Below are positions 42,293-51,846 of a DNA stretch of 64,000 bases, piece after piece. The notes under the pieces are model-generated. The model ran no database searches. It worked only from the letters and a program-made list of their open reading frames with translations, and had not been told where the DNA came from. The position numbers were made by a program, and so were the translations under genes. Position 1 is the first letter of the stretch, and each line of letters opens with the position of its first letter. Source of the stretch: Siderastrea siderea (lineage: Eukaryota; Cnidaria; Anthozoa; Scleractinia; Rhizangiidae); contig OZ034968.1 in NCBI GenBank assembly GCA_964030785.1, positions 64,826,899-64,890,898 on the forward strand, read 5' to 3'.

Positions 42293-42666
42293 GGCACCCA
42301 ACGGGTTCGTTTCGGGGATCGGAATATCTGTTCGGAAGGTCTAGAATCGCCTGAGATTTCAAAGTTAATTGCAGTGAAAGCTAGAGATTTCTTCGGCGGA
42401 ACATCACGTCGGAGTTTCGTAACAAGAGAACATATTTGTTCCTATTGTTTTCGGAGAGACAAATATGTCGTTTAGAGTGCAAATTCGGCGGATAGGATTC
42501 TGTTTCTAAAACTTTTCTGTGGCCTAAATTTTCAGCTAAAAACGCCGAACAGATCAATCCGTATTAGCTTACATAAATATGCTTTTGAAAAGCTCTGAAA
42601 CAATTTAAGAAAGCAGAAAGTGATATTTCAAGTATTTTGCCAAAATTTTCTCGTTGGGTGCCCCTG
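42293..42666. mobile_element. MITE related to 28741-29150
   Basis: It starts GGCACCCAACGGGTTCG and ends CGTTGGGTGCCCC, with an interior similar to the copy I element (TTCGTTTCGGGG, CCTATTGTTT, GTTTAGAGTGCAAA). The position differs from that of the copy I element, so they are separate insertions. Confidence 0.7.
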
Positions 42667-44363
42667 AGATTTTTATGATTATCAAAGCACTTGTGTACTA
42701 CAATTTTAATACTGCAGATTGGTATCAGATGAGTTGATACGAGGTAAATTGGCCGCCATATAGACCTTTAAAGCTTTAAATGTTCTTTAGAGCAATTCTC
42801 TGAATGTAGTCAGCGTGTCTAATTTATTCATGCCTATTTGGCTTCTTCCTTTTCTTTTCTTTTCTTTTCTTTTTCATTTCTGTATGTCAAAGATATTGCA
42901 GTTAGGTGCATTCTTGGTCAAACGCCCTTAGCGTAACAACTTCGTACGCCCCTTACAGAGGGCGTATGGATGTTCTTATGTCCAGGGAGTATATCACCAC
43001 AGTTATCATCACAGTTTATAAGGCTGTAACGTCATAAATTTTATTAATCTTCCAACGTAAATAATCGTGACAGTCTAGCATACAAAAAGTACCTTTTTGC
43101 TATTAAACGGCCACAAAGCAGTCAGGCCGCGCAACGAAGTACCGCCACACCCTGTTGGTGGTCCACAGGGAACGATTCCAGAGCCTCTTTATTCTTTCGA
43201 TTTCTCTTTTATCTTATTCCTCTTTTATCTATATTGATCTCGTGCAATTTAACGGACATAGACACCATGAAAATATTCCAGCTGAAAGCTGCAAAAACCA
43301 AGCACTTGAAAATCATTTTACGCTACAAATAAAACTGAGACTCCATTTATCTATGGCAGAAAACCAGCATTAACCAAAACGTAAAATGCGTGAAAGCAAT
43401 TTTGTTTGACTGTAGCGGAAAGCTTATTCAGCAGGTTTGTTTTTAATAAAGAATTTGCCTTATTTTCAATGAAGCCATTGTAAATTGCATTGTTCTATTT
43501 ACATAGCTGTGAGTTTGAGCAACGCCAGAACATTAAAACGGACTATTAAGGAAGCTAGTTACACGCAACTCACTGTTGTCTCAATTAAAAAGTTTAATTA
43601 ATTAAAAGCTTCATTGAAAATTTCAATTAAAAAATTTAGTTAATAAAAACATTTTAATACTAGTAGCGTGATCACGTTTTGCTGTGCAAAAACTGCAAAC
43701 AAGCGGGAGCCACCAAAGAACGAGTGGGAATCTCAGGCGTCGACCCCATTCACAAAATTAATAGTGCCTGCAGTTGTAGACGTTTTATTCACGGGCGAGC
43801 TCTGAATTACCACCACACCCGGTTGCTGGTCCACAGGGACCGATTCTAGAGCCTCTTTATTCTTTCTATTTCCCTTTTATATTCATTATCGGTACTTTGT
43901 CTTAAAATGATCTACCTAATGTCTGGTTCATTTGTAACCTAGAATTTGTGGACTAATTAAAAGGAGTAATTAATGCCTTGACTATTTCCGAGAAAAATTA
44001 TACCAGTACTCAAGTTTGTAAGAAACTAACAGTGCAAGAAATTCGCAGCGATAGACCCGCGAAGCTCAAACAACCGGTGGTTAAAAGTTTTTTTCTTTTA
44101 CATGAGAAAAAGCTCAATTTTACAGGTTTTTTTGTGCTTAAAAATACTTTGTAAATAATGTTTGGTGAAGGAAACTGTGTATTCGTCGCGCTTTCGACTG
44201 TTGTCAATTCAAAACTGAGGGTTAACAGTCAGCCTGCGGAAAAGTATATATAAAGATCTAACCTCGGCTAGTCTTGACTAATTCCTTATCTTGATACTTT
44301 AGCGATACAGATGCTGGCAAAGTGTATTACTTTTTTACATCTATTATCCAAGTTATTGTCCAT
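42667..44363. other. Non-coding stretch of copy II, with inverted segment
   Basis: No gene seen. Parts match 27020-28000 directly. 43240-43565 matches the reverse complement of the area just upstream of and into the hydrophobic exon (25250-25420), so an inverted partial duplicate is present. Confidence 0.55.
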
Positions 44364-45137
44364 TTAGTAATCGTAATACTTGATATACACGAAAATATTG
44401 AGTTTATGAACGCAAAAATACAGAGTCTGAAACAGTGGCTGCCCAATGATGAGAATTAAGAACACTACTGTGGAGGAGAATGGGCCTTGAATTCTGTTTA
44501 CAAAGCGCGGAAGCTCGGATACTTCGCGATCAGCACCAACAACGTAGTACACAACAACGACGAGGACGTACAACAAAGTAAACAAGTACGAATAAACAAC
44601 ATGGCTAAGTCTGATCGGAGTAAAGCAAAATATTGCATCTGCGAGGATAAATACTGTAAAGGAGATATAGGTCGCTAGCACTAATGCGTTAAGCTGTTCC
44701 TCTAGTATCACATAGCATAAGATCACTACTAGAATACTATTTCCCGCTATGCCTTGCAGGAACCAAACTATTTTATGATAACATGATAGTCTGTCTTCCG
44801 CTGAGCAGGTCAGGGATGTCTCTTCTTCGTCTGGTGCCCACAATAACTCTTGTTCTTCGTGATCCTCCTCTTCAGCCCAATAACTCTTTTCAGATTGTTT
44901 TTCGTGCTTTGCTTCCACGTTTTCCTTATTCTTGTTTTCTCTCCACGTTTTTATTGTGCAGTAAATGAGGGGTAAAGTGCTGAGGATGAAGTACAGGCAG
45001 ACGGCAGAGATACTCCAGCTATCAAACTGCAAAAACCAATGGTAGCTAGGATTGTTGCAAACACTTTCCACTGTGAATATCACACAACACGAGGTGATCA
45101 CCAGACGATAAATAATAAACAGTGCTGGGGGGAACCA
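44364..45137 (-). CDS. Rolling-stone-like multi-pass membrane protein, main exon
   Basis: The exon starts after the acceptor TTTCAG at 45139-45138 in phase 0 and runs open for about 258 codons to TAA at 44364. Six or so hydrophobic segments are visible, with the HHEV/YHKIVWFLQG, RLSHVVYSYLFTLLYVLV and GQPLFQTLYF regions, which resemble the animal rolling-stone (Rost) family. Drosophila rolling stone acts in myoblast fusion; the function here is unknown. An acidic loop (EEEDHEEQE) separates the second and third hydrophobic segments. The first exon is not identified. Confidence 0.7.
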   Translation of the reverse strand, partial: WFPPALFIIYRLVITSCCVIFTVESVCNNPSYHWFLQFDSWSISAVCLYFILSTLPLIYCTIKTWRENKNKENVEAKHEKQSEKSYWAEEEDHEEQELLWAPDEEETSLTCSAEDRLSCYHKIVWFLQGIAGNSILVVILCYVILEEQLNALVLATYISFTVFILADAIFCFTPIRLSHVVYSYLFTLLYVLVVVVYYVVGADREVSELPRFVNRIQGPFSSTVVFLILIIGQPLFQTLYFCVHKLNIFVYIKYYDY

Positions 45138-45139
45138 CT

Positions 45140-48100
45140 GAAAGGTAAAAAAGGTCTGTTATTAGTCAGTAAGATGATGGAAAGCAAGATATCATTTCAA
45201 GTATCACTGTGTTCAAAAGTTTTTGCAGCAAAGCATGTTTTATCCAAACATTTTGCACAAAAAATCCAGTAACAGTTTACAAAATAACTATTCGCACTAT
45301 GCACCTCTCTGCTTAATCGTCACTTCAAATCCACGGCGCCCTCATGGAATACTCGTTAATTATTTATTTTCCTTTCCTGCCCTGGCGAGATGGAGGTGCA
45401 TGTCAGTGCAAAGTTCAGGTTCGCGACGTCGAATTGCAACTCCATTAGGTCCGCAACACTGTGGCATATTGTGAAACATTGCGTTTCCCCTTTTAGCGGC
45501 CTTTTTTTGCAGGGCCAACGAGCGCTGAAAATCCTTCGTATGTTCAAACTTCTCGACCCTCTACGTTCAGAAAATACTAAGACTGAGTCAAGATCGAGGT
45601 AAAACATACTGGTTGAATTTAATTCAGAGCTCGCCCTGAAAAAACGTCTGCACTGCATGTACTATTATGTATATAGACGACGCCTGAGATTCCCACTCGT
45701 TCTTTGGTGGCTCCCGCTTGTCTGCACTTTTTGCACTGCAAAATATCACACTAATGGTATTGAAACTTTTTTGGAATTTAATATTTTTTATTTTCCATGT
45801 GCAAAAACAAAAAAAAAGAAAAAAAGAAAATACACAAATTGTGCATTACAACAATTACAACTAACATCACCTTCATTTGCAAAACAGAAGAAGATTACAT
45901 TTACAGCTACAATAAAAGTTACAGTTTTACACAAAAAAGAAAAAAAAAACATTACGTACACAATCATTACTTCTCAATTTGTTTTAGTATAAATATGAAA
46001 CTTATACAACAGTGACAATTTGGATAAGGAGGAGAAACACTTTCAAAATTGTCCTTTACTGGATCGGCTTGGCAAGATTTTTTTTCCGTTTCTCATCGGT
46101 GCGTATAGGAGCTTATTATGTTTAGTTCCTATTTGTCGCTCTATTTCAGTAAACTGTCTTGGTCTTGGCTATGAAAACTTTCAACGACGGATTCCTGCTG
46201 TTTATCTTGCATTTATAGGTATAAAGCTTCGCCATAAGAATCAAGTGATTCAAAATGATGTTGTCCTCATTTTCACTGAATACACCAAACAAAATGTTCA
46301 CTAAAGTTAAAACTTTTGTAATTTATCCCGCTTCTAGTGGGCCATGCACATTGTCAATCCGGGCTTTTGTCCTGTTTTGGTGCCTCTTATAAACTTCCTG
46401 CTCCCTTTCCTGCCGGGCTCCCACCCCGTGCCCTCCCTCCCCCCCCCCCCCCCCCCCTTGCCGCTTTACTGTTTGCTGTGCCGTATCTCTGAACCGGACT
46501 GAAACCAAAGAATGCATGGCATCTTAATAATCTAAGTCATTTGCCGTCGAATCCGGGCTAAAAGTTGGATTGTCCCCAAGCACTTGATCATTTCTTTCTC
46601 AAGTGAGCACATGTAGAAGATGTTTCTAAGAAAAGTAGCAAAACTTAAGTCTGAGCCATGATCAAAGCACAAGCTAATATAGAATCACGAATCTATAAAC
46701 AGCCTTCCAATCCCAATGTTGTAAGTAAACTTGTTCCGGAGAGAACAGCATACAAAGTAGAGTTTACGAGCAAAGAAAGTTAAATTTAACGAAACCTGTT
46801 GCAAAAGGTTCATAATCTTCCAGTAAAGAACAGAATTCAAACTAAAGTAGCTGAGCAATATTCACGAGCTACAGTGTTTCGCTTGAAGAGACAACTCTCA
46901 AACAAAGAAATCTTCAAGTTTCTTTCAAAACACTTACCGGGGATTCTGAGAACAACTCAGGATTTGAAAACCTCAGCAACAAGCCGCTAAGTCGACATTC
47001 CTCTGCAAATACAGCTTTCAACAACTTTTTAGAGTCTGGCATACTGAAGCACCAAATTTTCGCGCATTCACTAAGGCAAGGCAGTGAAGCATTCAATTAT
47101 AACTACGTTATGCATGTTATAGAGGAGATTGTTTAAAGGGCGTTTTGGCGGTGAATAGGTAAAGAAAACGCTTCAATGAACTCAAGACAAGAGGAGACAC
47201 GACATAAAATGTCACTAAAAAGTAATAGACATGAATCTTAACAAGATTGGTATCCTTAACCAAGATAATGCACCAGTTGCTGAGAGAGAAATATTTGCGT
47301 CATTGCGATTTCGCGGAGAAAAAGCTAACAGCTGATTTTAAAGTTCTTTGAAATCCTCAAGCTTCAATGAGCATTTAATTAGCATTGTTCCGCTTGAGAG
47401 AGAAGTTATGGAATGGCGCCTAAAAGTGAGTTATGCAGATTTACCTAAGCCATTCCCAAGAGCAATTATTTCATCGTCGATCGGAACTGAGGTGGTTGTT
47501 GAAGTAATTATGGGCCGTTGTTGTAGAGCACTTGGCGAGGAATGCAGTATAAGAAATCTTGGAACAAAATTTCATGATACAAGAGCGTTTACCGATTCTC
47601 CGGTAAGTGAGACGAATTAATTGCGCAAAAAGTCATTTACTAGAAGGCCTTTCAAGCAGTCAAGGTGGCGTCAGTCTTAAACAACAAAATCCGTGTTTAG
47701 ACATCTTAGCAGCGCGATTCTATTGCGTTGTTTTCGCCTAAGCTCAGTTAGGTTTTTAAGTCTTAAGATGGTTAAGAAATTGAGATCAACCAATCGAAGA
47801 ACTAAGAGTTTAAGAGCGCAGTGCGCGCACCAGGGTTTGGGGAATTTAAAAATGCCTTCGCAAACAATACACATTACTTTGTAGTCGTCAACAAAAACAA
47901 ATCTCATTTTGTTTTGAGAAACGTTTTGTTTTCATGCTACTAACACTGAACTGGAGTCTTTGAAACGAAAAATCATAGGAAGGATTTTTGAAATGGACTT
48001 TAAGAATGGGTAAAGAACGATTTGTTCTGTTCATGGATTGCGCTGTTTTTGAAGTATCGGGGATTTGCATACATAATAACAATTTAAGGTAAAAAATTTA

Positions 48101-49574
48101 ATTGAATTGTGGAAAGCGGAGGCAAAGAGACTTATGAAGTCTTACAAGCAGTGTAATTTTTACAAAAGAAATACAGGTCTGTGCGTAACTATTTTTTCTC
48201 AGAGTCGAAATTAGTCAATTCCATGACAGTTGATGAGAAACTTAATAAACGTCGTGTCCTTGAAAAGAGCGGTAATTGCATTCGGTTCTTCTGAAAACTT
48301 ACGCTTGATTGATCCTAAAGAATTGCTTTTTCATGGTTCGGTTAAAATGTCAAATAAATCATGTCTGTTTTGACAGAAGAACAAACAATGAGAAAGTTCA
48401 AAGTTCAAAGTTTGCTTCGGGATCATTCAACCACTTACACTTCCTTCCTGAGTTCGATACGTGGGAGTGAAGAAGTTACCATCGCATTGCACAGTAATTT
48501 TCGAAATCAATTTTTCGCGATATTCTTGAAAATGTGATGACCCGGGCGAAAGAAAAAGCTCCCTTTTTTCACATCACTTAGTATGGAAAGGATGTTTAAA
48601 TTTGTGAACTTCTTTTGTCGCTAGATATATTTCGCTCTTTCTTAGTCACTTCACAAAAATTTATTGTTTTAAGGTAGGGGTCAGGTAGATGTCCGATGAC
48701 TGGGCGCATTCACAAACCGATGCATGAAATGATATATATGACAGAGAAAAAATAATGAAGGATTTTGAAGGACTTTAAGTGGACACTTTTTCGAACATTC
48801 ATGAGTGCTAACCGTTTGTGAATAGTAGAGGATCCTTTATAGTGGGTTGACTAGCTTCTCAGTTGTCGATCGGCTCTTTCCGCTTGCCAACCATGATTCT
48901 TTTTCCTCTGTTTCCCTCATGTCAAAGAAGCCTGTTCATTAGTGCTCACTTAACATTCTTTGCAATTTTCTTCGAATTTGCTGAACACATCACTACAGCG
49001 GACATGTCATACTTCCTTCCGCTGAGTCCGAAACATTTGACGTTACAGGGCACAGGTTACAAGCCGCACAAACGTCTTCAAAACCATTGGTCTACAGTAT
49101 ACGTTGAAGAGAGTATATTCCGGTCTAATTATAACCTACTTTAAAGTCAACAGTTGTGTGCGATTTCAAACTTTTTCAGATCTCTTCTAGGAGCCAAACG
49201 GTGACGCCTAGGATTGTCATTTGAATTGCCCTCTCCCCCCACCCCCCTTACAAAAAAATTACCATAATAATAAAAACAAAGAAATGAGGGAAGGATCTGA
49301 ACGGAAATAAAAACTTTCGAAAGCTTAGCAAGATCAACAACAATTACCTACCAATATTAGAGCACTAGCGTTGCCACTACCGTTACCACGTGGACAGTTA
49401 TAGAATAACTGGAGTATAACTGGGAAAAGCTCAAACCATAGCTGCCCCACTGTCATATTTGAGAATGAAACCTCTGATCACCTGCACTAATGAAAACCAT
49501 AAAGTCCTTTTAGCACATTACAACGACAGATTGTCACCGCGTATTCCTTTAACAAATGTCTTCATATTTTACAG
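45140..49574. other. Intergenic, no supported gene
   Basis: 45140-45370 still belongs to the duplication. Beyond that I see only A-rich low complexity (45800-45960), a poly-C tract (46440-46457) and short ORFs without domain likeness. The first exon(s) of the plus-strand gene at 49575 should lie here or within the preceding kilobases. Confidence 0.45.
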
Positions 49575-50345
49575 CTTCCAAGACCATTGTTTGCCGTGCT
49601 TCGCTTTTTGTACGCTGCCTTAGCAATCGGTGACCTGGTATGGATTGGACTGGACCACCCTAGAGGAGAGTGGATCATTCACTTGGGGAATTGGAGTCGT
49701 GTAGTAACAGCACTATACTTTCTGCTTGGCTCAATCACCGCGTTTCACCGCTCAGTGTGCGGATCAAAGGAAAGTGATCAGTACAATAGAGTCACCCCAG
49801 ATGGCAGCAAACAGGGCTATACATTTCTTGACAACGCTGAATCCGATTCCTGCGCTTTGATTCCCGGAGAGAAAGACGAAAGCGTGGCAACGCACACAAA
49901 TCGCCTTTCCTGGCACCATGAAGTGTTGTGGATCCTGCACACACTCGCATCCAACACCACATTCGTTTGCATGATCGCTTATTTCTCCTTCTTCTACGAA
50001 GAGCGTTACACAGTTATTGGATTGCTGGACTTTCCCCGCCACGTGCTGTATCTAATTGTGATGATTGTCGACACACTGGCCAGTTACATCCCCGTAAGGC
50101 TGTGGCACGTCATGTATGCCTACATATTCGGTGCCGCGCACGTCGTTTTCACTGTGATTTTCATTTTAACGGAAATCAAGATTGACTTACGTCTTAATCC
50201 AGTGGTGTACCCCTCGCTGGAAGTTGGTGACGAGCCTCTAATCTACACAGCTTACCTATCTATTTTCATGATTGCTGGGTGTCCTGTGGCGCAGATATTT
50301 TTCTTCCTCATTTACAAATTTAGAGCTCGGCTCGCTTCGAGCTAA
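49575..50345 (+). CDS. Rolling-stone-like multi-pass membrane protein (plus strand)
   Basis: The exon follows the acceptor TTTTACAG at 49574 in phase 0 and encodes about 256 residues to TAA. It shares with the 44364-45137 gene a layout of about six transmembrane segments, the SWHHEVLWILHTLASN motif, the PVRLWHVMYAYIFGAAHVV region and the final GCPVAQIFFFLIY segment. It is well diverged from that gene. An upstream exon is needed for the N-terminus. Orientation is opposite to the duplicated genes. Confidence 0.72.
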   Translation, partial: LPRPLFAVLRFLYAALAIGDLVWIGLDHPRGEWIIHLGNWSRVVTALYFLLGSITAFHRSVCGSKESDQYNRVTPDGSKQGYTFLDNAESDSCALIPGEKDESVATHTNRLSWHHEVLWILHTLASNTTFVCMIAYFSFFYEERYTVIGLLDFPRHVLYLIVMIVDTLASYIPVRLWHVMYAYIFGAAHVVFTVIFILTEIKIDLRLNPVVYPSLEVGDEPLIYTAYLSIFMIAGCPVAQIFFFLIYKFRARLASS

Positions 50346-50652
50346 ATTAACAGTCATGTTAGTAATACAGTTAAACGATTTAAAAATATTAACGGATTGT
50401 CAAAACAGTATCATCCAATGTTGTCTCGTTTCTGAAAGCCTGCACAGGCGGTCATGAAGGGGGAAAAGGAAATACCGTGAAATATCCGCGAAAAATATTT
50501 GTTAGTCAGCAATTTTCCCTCATTATGCACCTTTTCGTAAGAAGTTCCCAAGCTATTACTTGTGTCGCTTGCGTTTCGCACGAGTAGTGATGTCGAAAAT
50601 TCTAACCACGCGTGCCAGTGGCGATTGACCAAATCCAGCGAAGGTACTAGGC
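50346..50652. other. 3' flank of rolling-stone-like gene
   Basis: No gene seen. The 3' UTR of the plus-strand gene probably lies here. A clear AATAAA close to the stop is not visible. The 8-bp target site TACTAGGC of the next element ends it (50645-50652). Confidence 0.4.
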
Positions 50653-51165
50653 TAGGCTTGGATAAATTCTGCCGGCAGAATTTCGAGCAGAATAAGCGAT
50701 TTTTGACGAGAGCATTCTGCCGGCAGAATTTGAGCAGAATAACGGAAAATCAGTGACACTAACGATATGCATAACAGTCGCAAGAAAAATTGAAATCTAA
50801 ATACGAAACAAATGGAAAATAAAAAGCACTCACATGATTCCATCACCTATTTTGAAGTCAGCGGCATTGTATAAAAGTACCCACGGCATACTCTATACAC
50901 TAATATTAGTGATATAAAGTAAGATGAATTACAATGTTGTTATGCATAATGAATACCTAACTAGAATTTAAGGGTAAGACCCAGGCTTTCTTCCATACTT
51001 TCGAAAATGTATAAGGCCCGAAGGGCCGAAAATTTTTCGGGTACCGAGCAGGATTCGCGCAGAATAAGGGTGTCCGGGCAGAATTTCGAGCGGAATAAGC
51101 GATTTTTACGAGCACTGCCGGCAGGCAGAATAAGGGGTTTTACGAGCAGAATTTATCCAAGCCTA
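50653..51165. mobile_element. hAT-like MITE, 513 bp, perfect 8-bp TSD
   Basis: The perfect 19-bp TIR TAGGCTTGGATAAATTCTG is at 50653-50671, with its reverse complement at 51147-51165. Perfect target duplications TACTAGGC are at 50645-50652 and 51166-51173. An 8-bp duplication is the hAT signature. Inside, each half has two or three units of GCCGGCAGAATTTCGAGC..AATAAGCGATTTTTACGAG. No coding capacity. Confidence 0.93.
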
Positions 51166-51339
51166 TACTAGGCTCGATTTTCAGCCGCGTTTGGCGCCCG
51201 CGTTCCTCCACCCAAAGAAGGATGACAACCTTGAGAAAACTGGAATCACTGAAGTAGTAAGGGGGGCTAGTTTGGTAGATTTCCTGGCTTCTGATTGGTC
51301 GAGAGCAAATCAATGACGTCACCGGAACCGGAAGTGCCT

Positions 51340-51480
51340 GGAACCGGAAGTCATGTGATTTGGAATGGGAAACCGCTGACCAGTGGAAAAAAAGGGATCG
51401 TGGGCTCATGGGAACCGGAAGTCACGTGATTTAGAATGGGAAACCGCTGACCAGTGTGAAAAAGGGATCGTGGGCGCAGG
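51340..51480. repeat. 71-bp direct repeat, two copies
   Basis: 51340-51410 and 51411-51480 are tandem copies with a few changes, both starting GGAACCGGAAGTCA and containing an E-box-like CATGTG/CACGTG and AAACCGCTGACCAGTG. A third short GGAACCGGAAGT occurs just upstream (51325). GGAAC-CGGAAGT resembles ETS-factor sites. Confidence 0.88.
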
Positions 51481-51586
51481 GTGAATTAAAACCGCTGAGA
51501 AAACGCGGGCTCAAAGTCCAAAGTCCAATTTGGGGAACGGGGGTGGTCCTTTGGAGTGAAAAGTACACAAAATGAATAAATCATGT

Positions 51587-51592
51587 TTTATT
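51587..51592 (-). terminator. Poly(A) signal for PolB-side transcripts
   Basis: AATAAA on the minus strand, about 40 bases past the stop of the 70-residue gene at 51634. It would end transcripts carrying PolB and that gene. Confidence 0.55.
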
Positions 51593-51633
51593 GATTTGTT
51601 TTACAATAACTGTGGTATTCCTTTGAGTGTTCC

Positions 51634-51846
51634 TTAATGTTCAATAGAGGGTCCCCACCATTGTTTTTGACATCGAGTTATTCTTCGCCATTGGTTGTTG
51701 TCACGGATCCATTGTTGTAATTGACGTCGAGGATTTCTGTTCAAAGGTACGGCAAAGGAACTGTAGAATGGGGGTGGTGGCGCCAAATGTTCTCGATCAC
51801 AGTGATCACAATCGACGATCTTGTTGGGGTTTTCACTGGTAGCCAT
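51634..51846 (-). CDS. Small CxxC-containing protein, overlaps PolB stop
   Basis: A 70-codon frame starts at an ATG inside the last PolB codons and ends at TAA/TGA-type stop 51634. It has a DCDHCDREH motif near the start (possible metal site), a PPPP run, and a Trp/Arg-rich second half (QQWIRDNNQWRR, KQWWGP). The start is chosen because the frame upstream only shadows PolB. No family recognised. The tight stop/start overlap is usual in this element. Could be an accessory or DNA-binding protein; this is a guess. Confidence 0.5.
   Translation of the reverse strand: MATSENPNKIVDCDHCDREHLAPPPPFYSSFAVPLNRNPRRQLQQWIRDNNQWRRITRCQKQWWGPSIEH

Larger units (their letters stand above)
51174..51633. other. 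Left terminal non-coding region of the viral element
   Basis: It contains GC-rich stretches (CCGCGTTTGGCGCCCGCG near 51185), two 71-bp direct repeats (51340-51480) and poly(A) signals on both strands near 51573 and 51587-51592. It may contain the TIR of the element, but the partner TIR is outside the window. Confidence 0.5.

Noticed and set aside
45356..45658. 100-codon minus-strand frame upstream of the rolling-stone-like exon
   Set aside because: It could hold a first exon, but I see no donor site in the right place and the protein has no recognisable family features.
50653..51165. Possibility that this is the terminal repeat of the viral element
   Set aside because: It has its own perfect TIR and 8-bp TSD, so it is an independent insertion.
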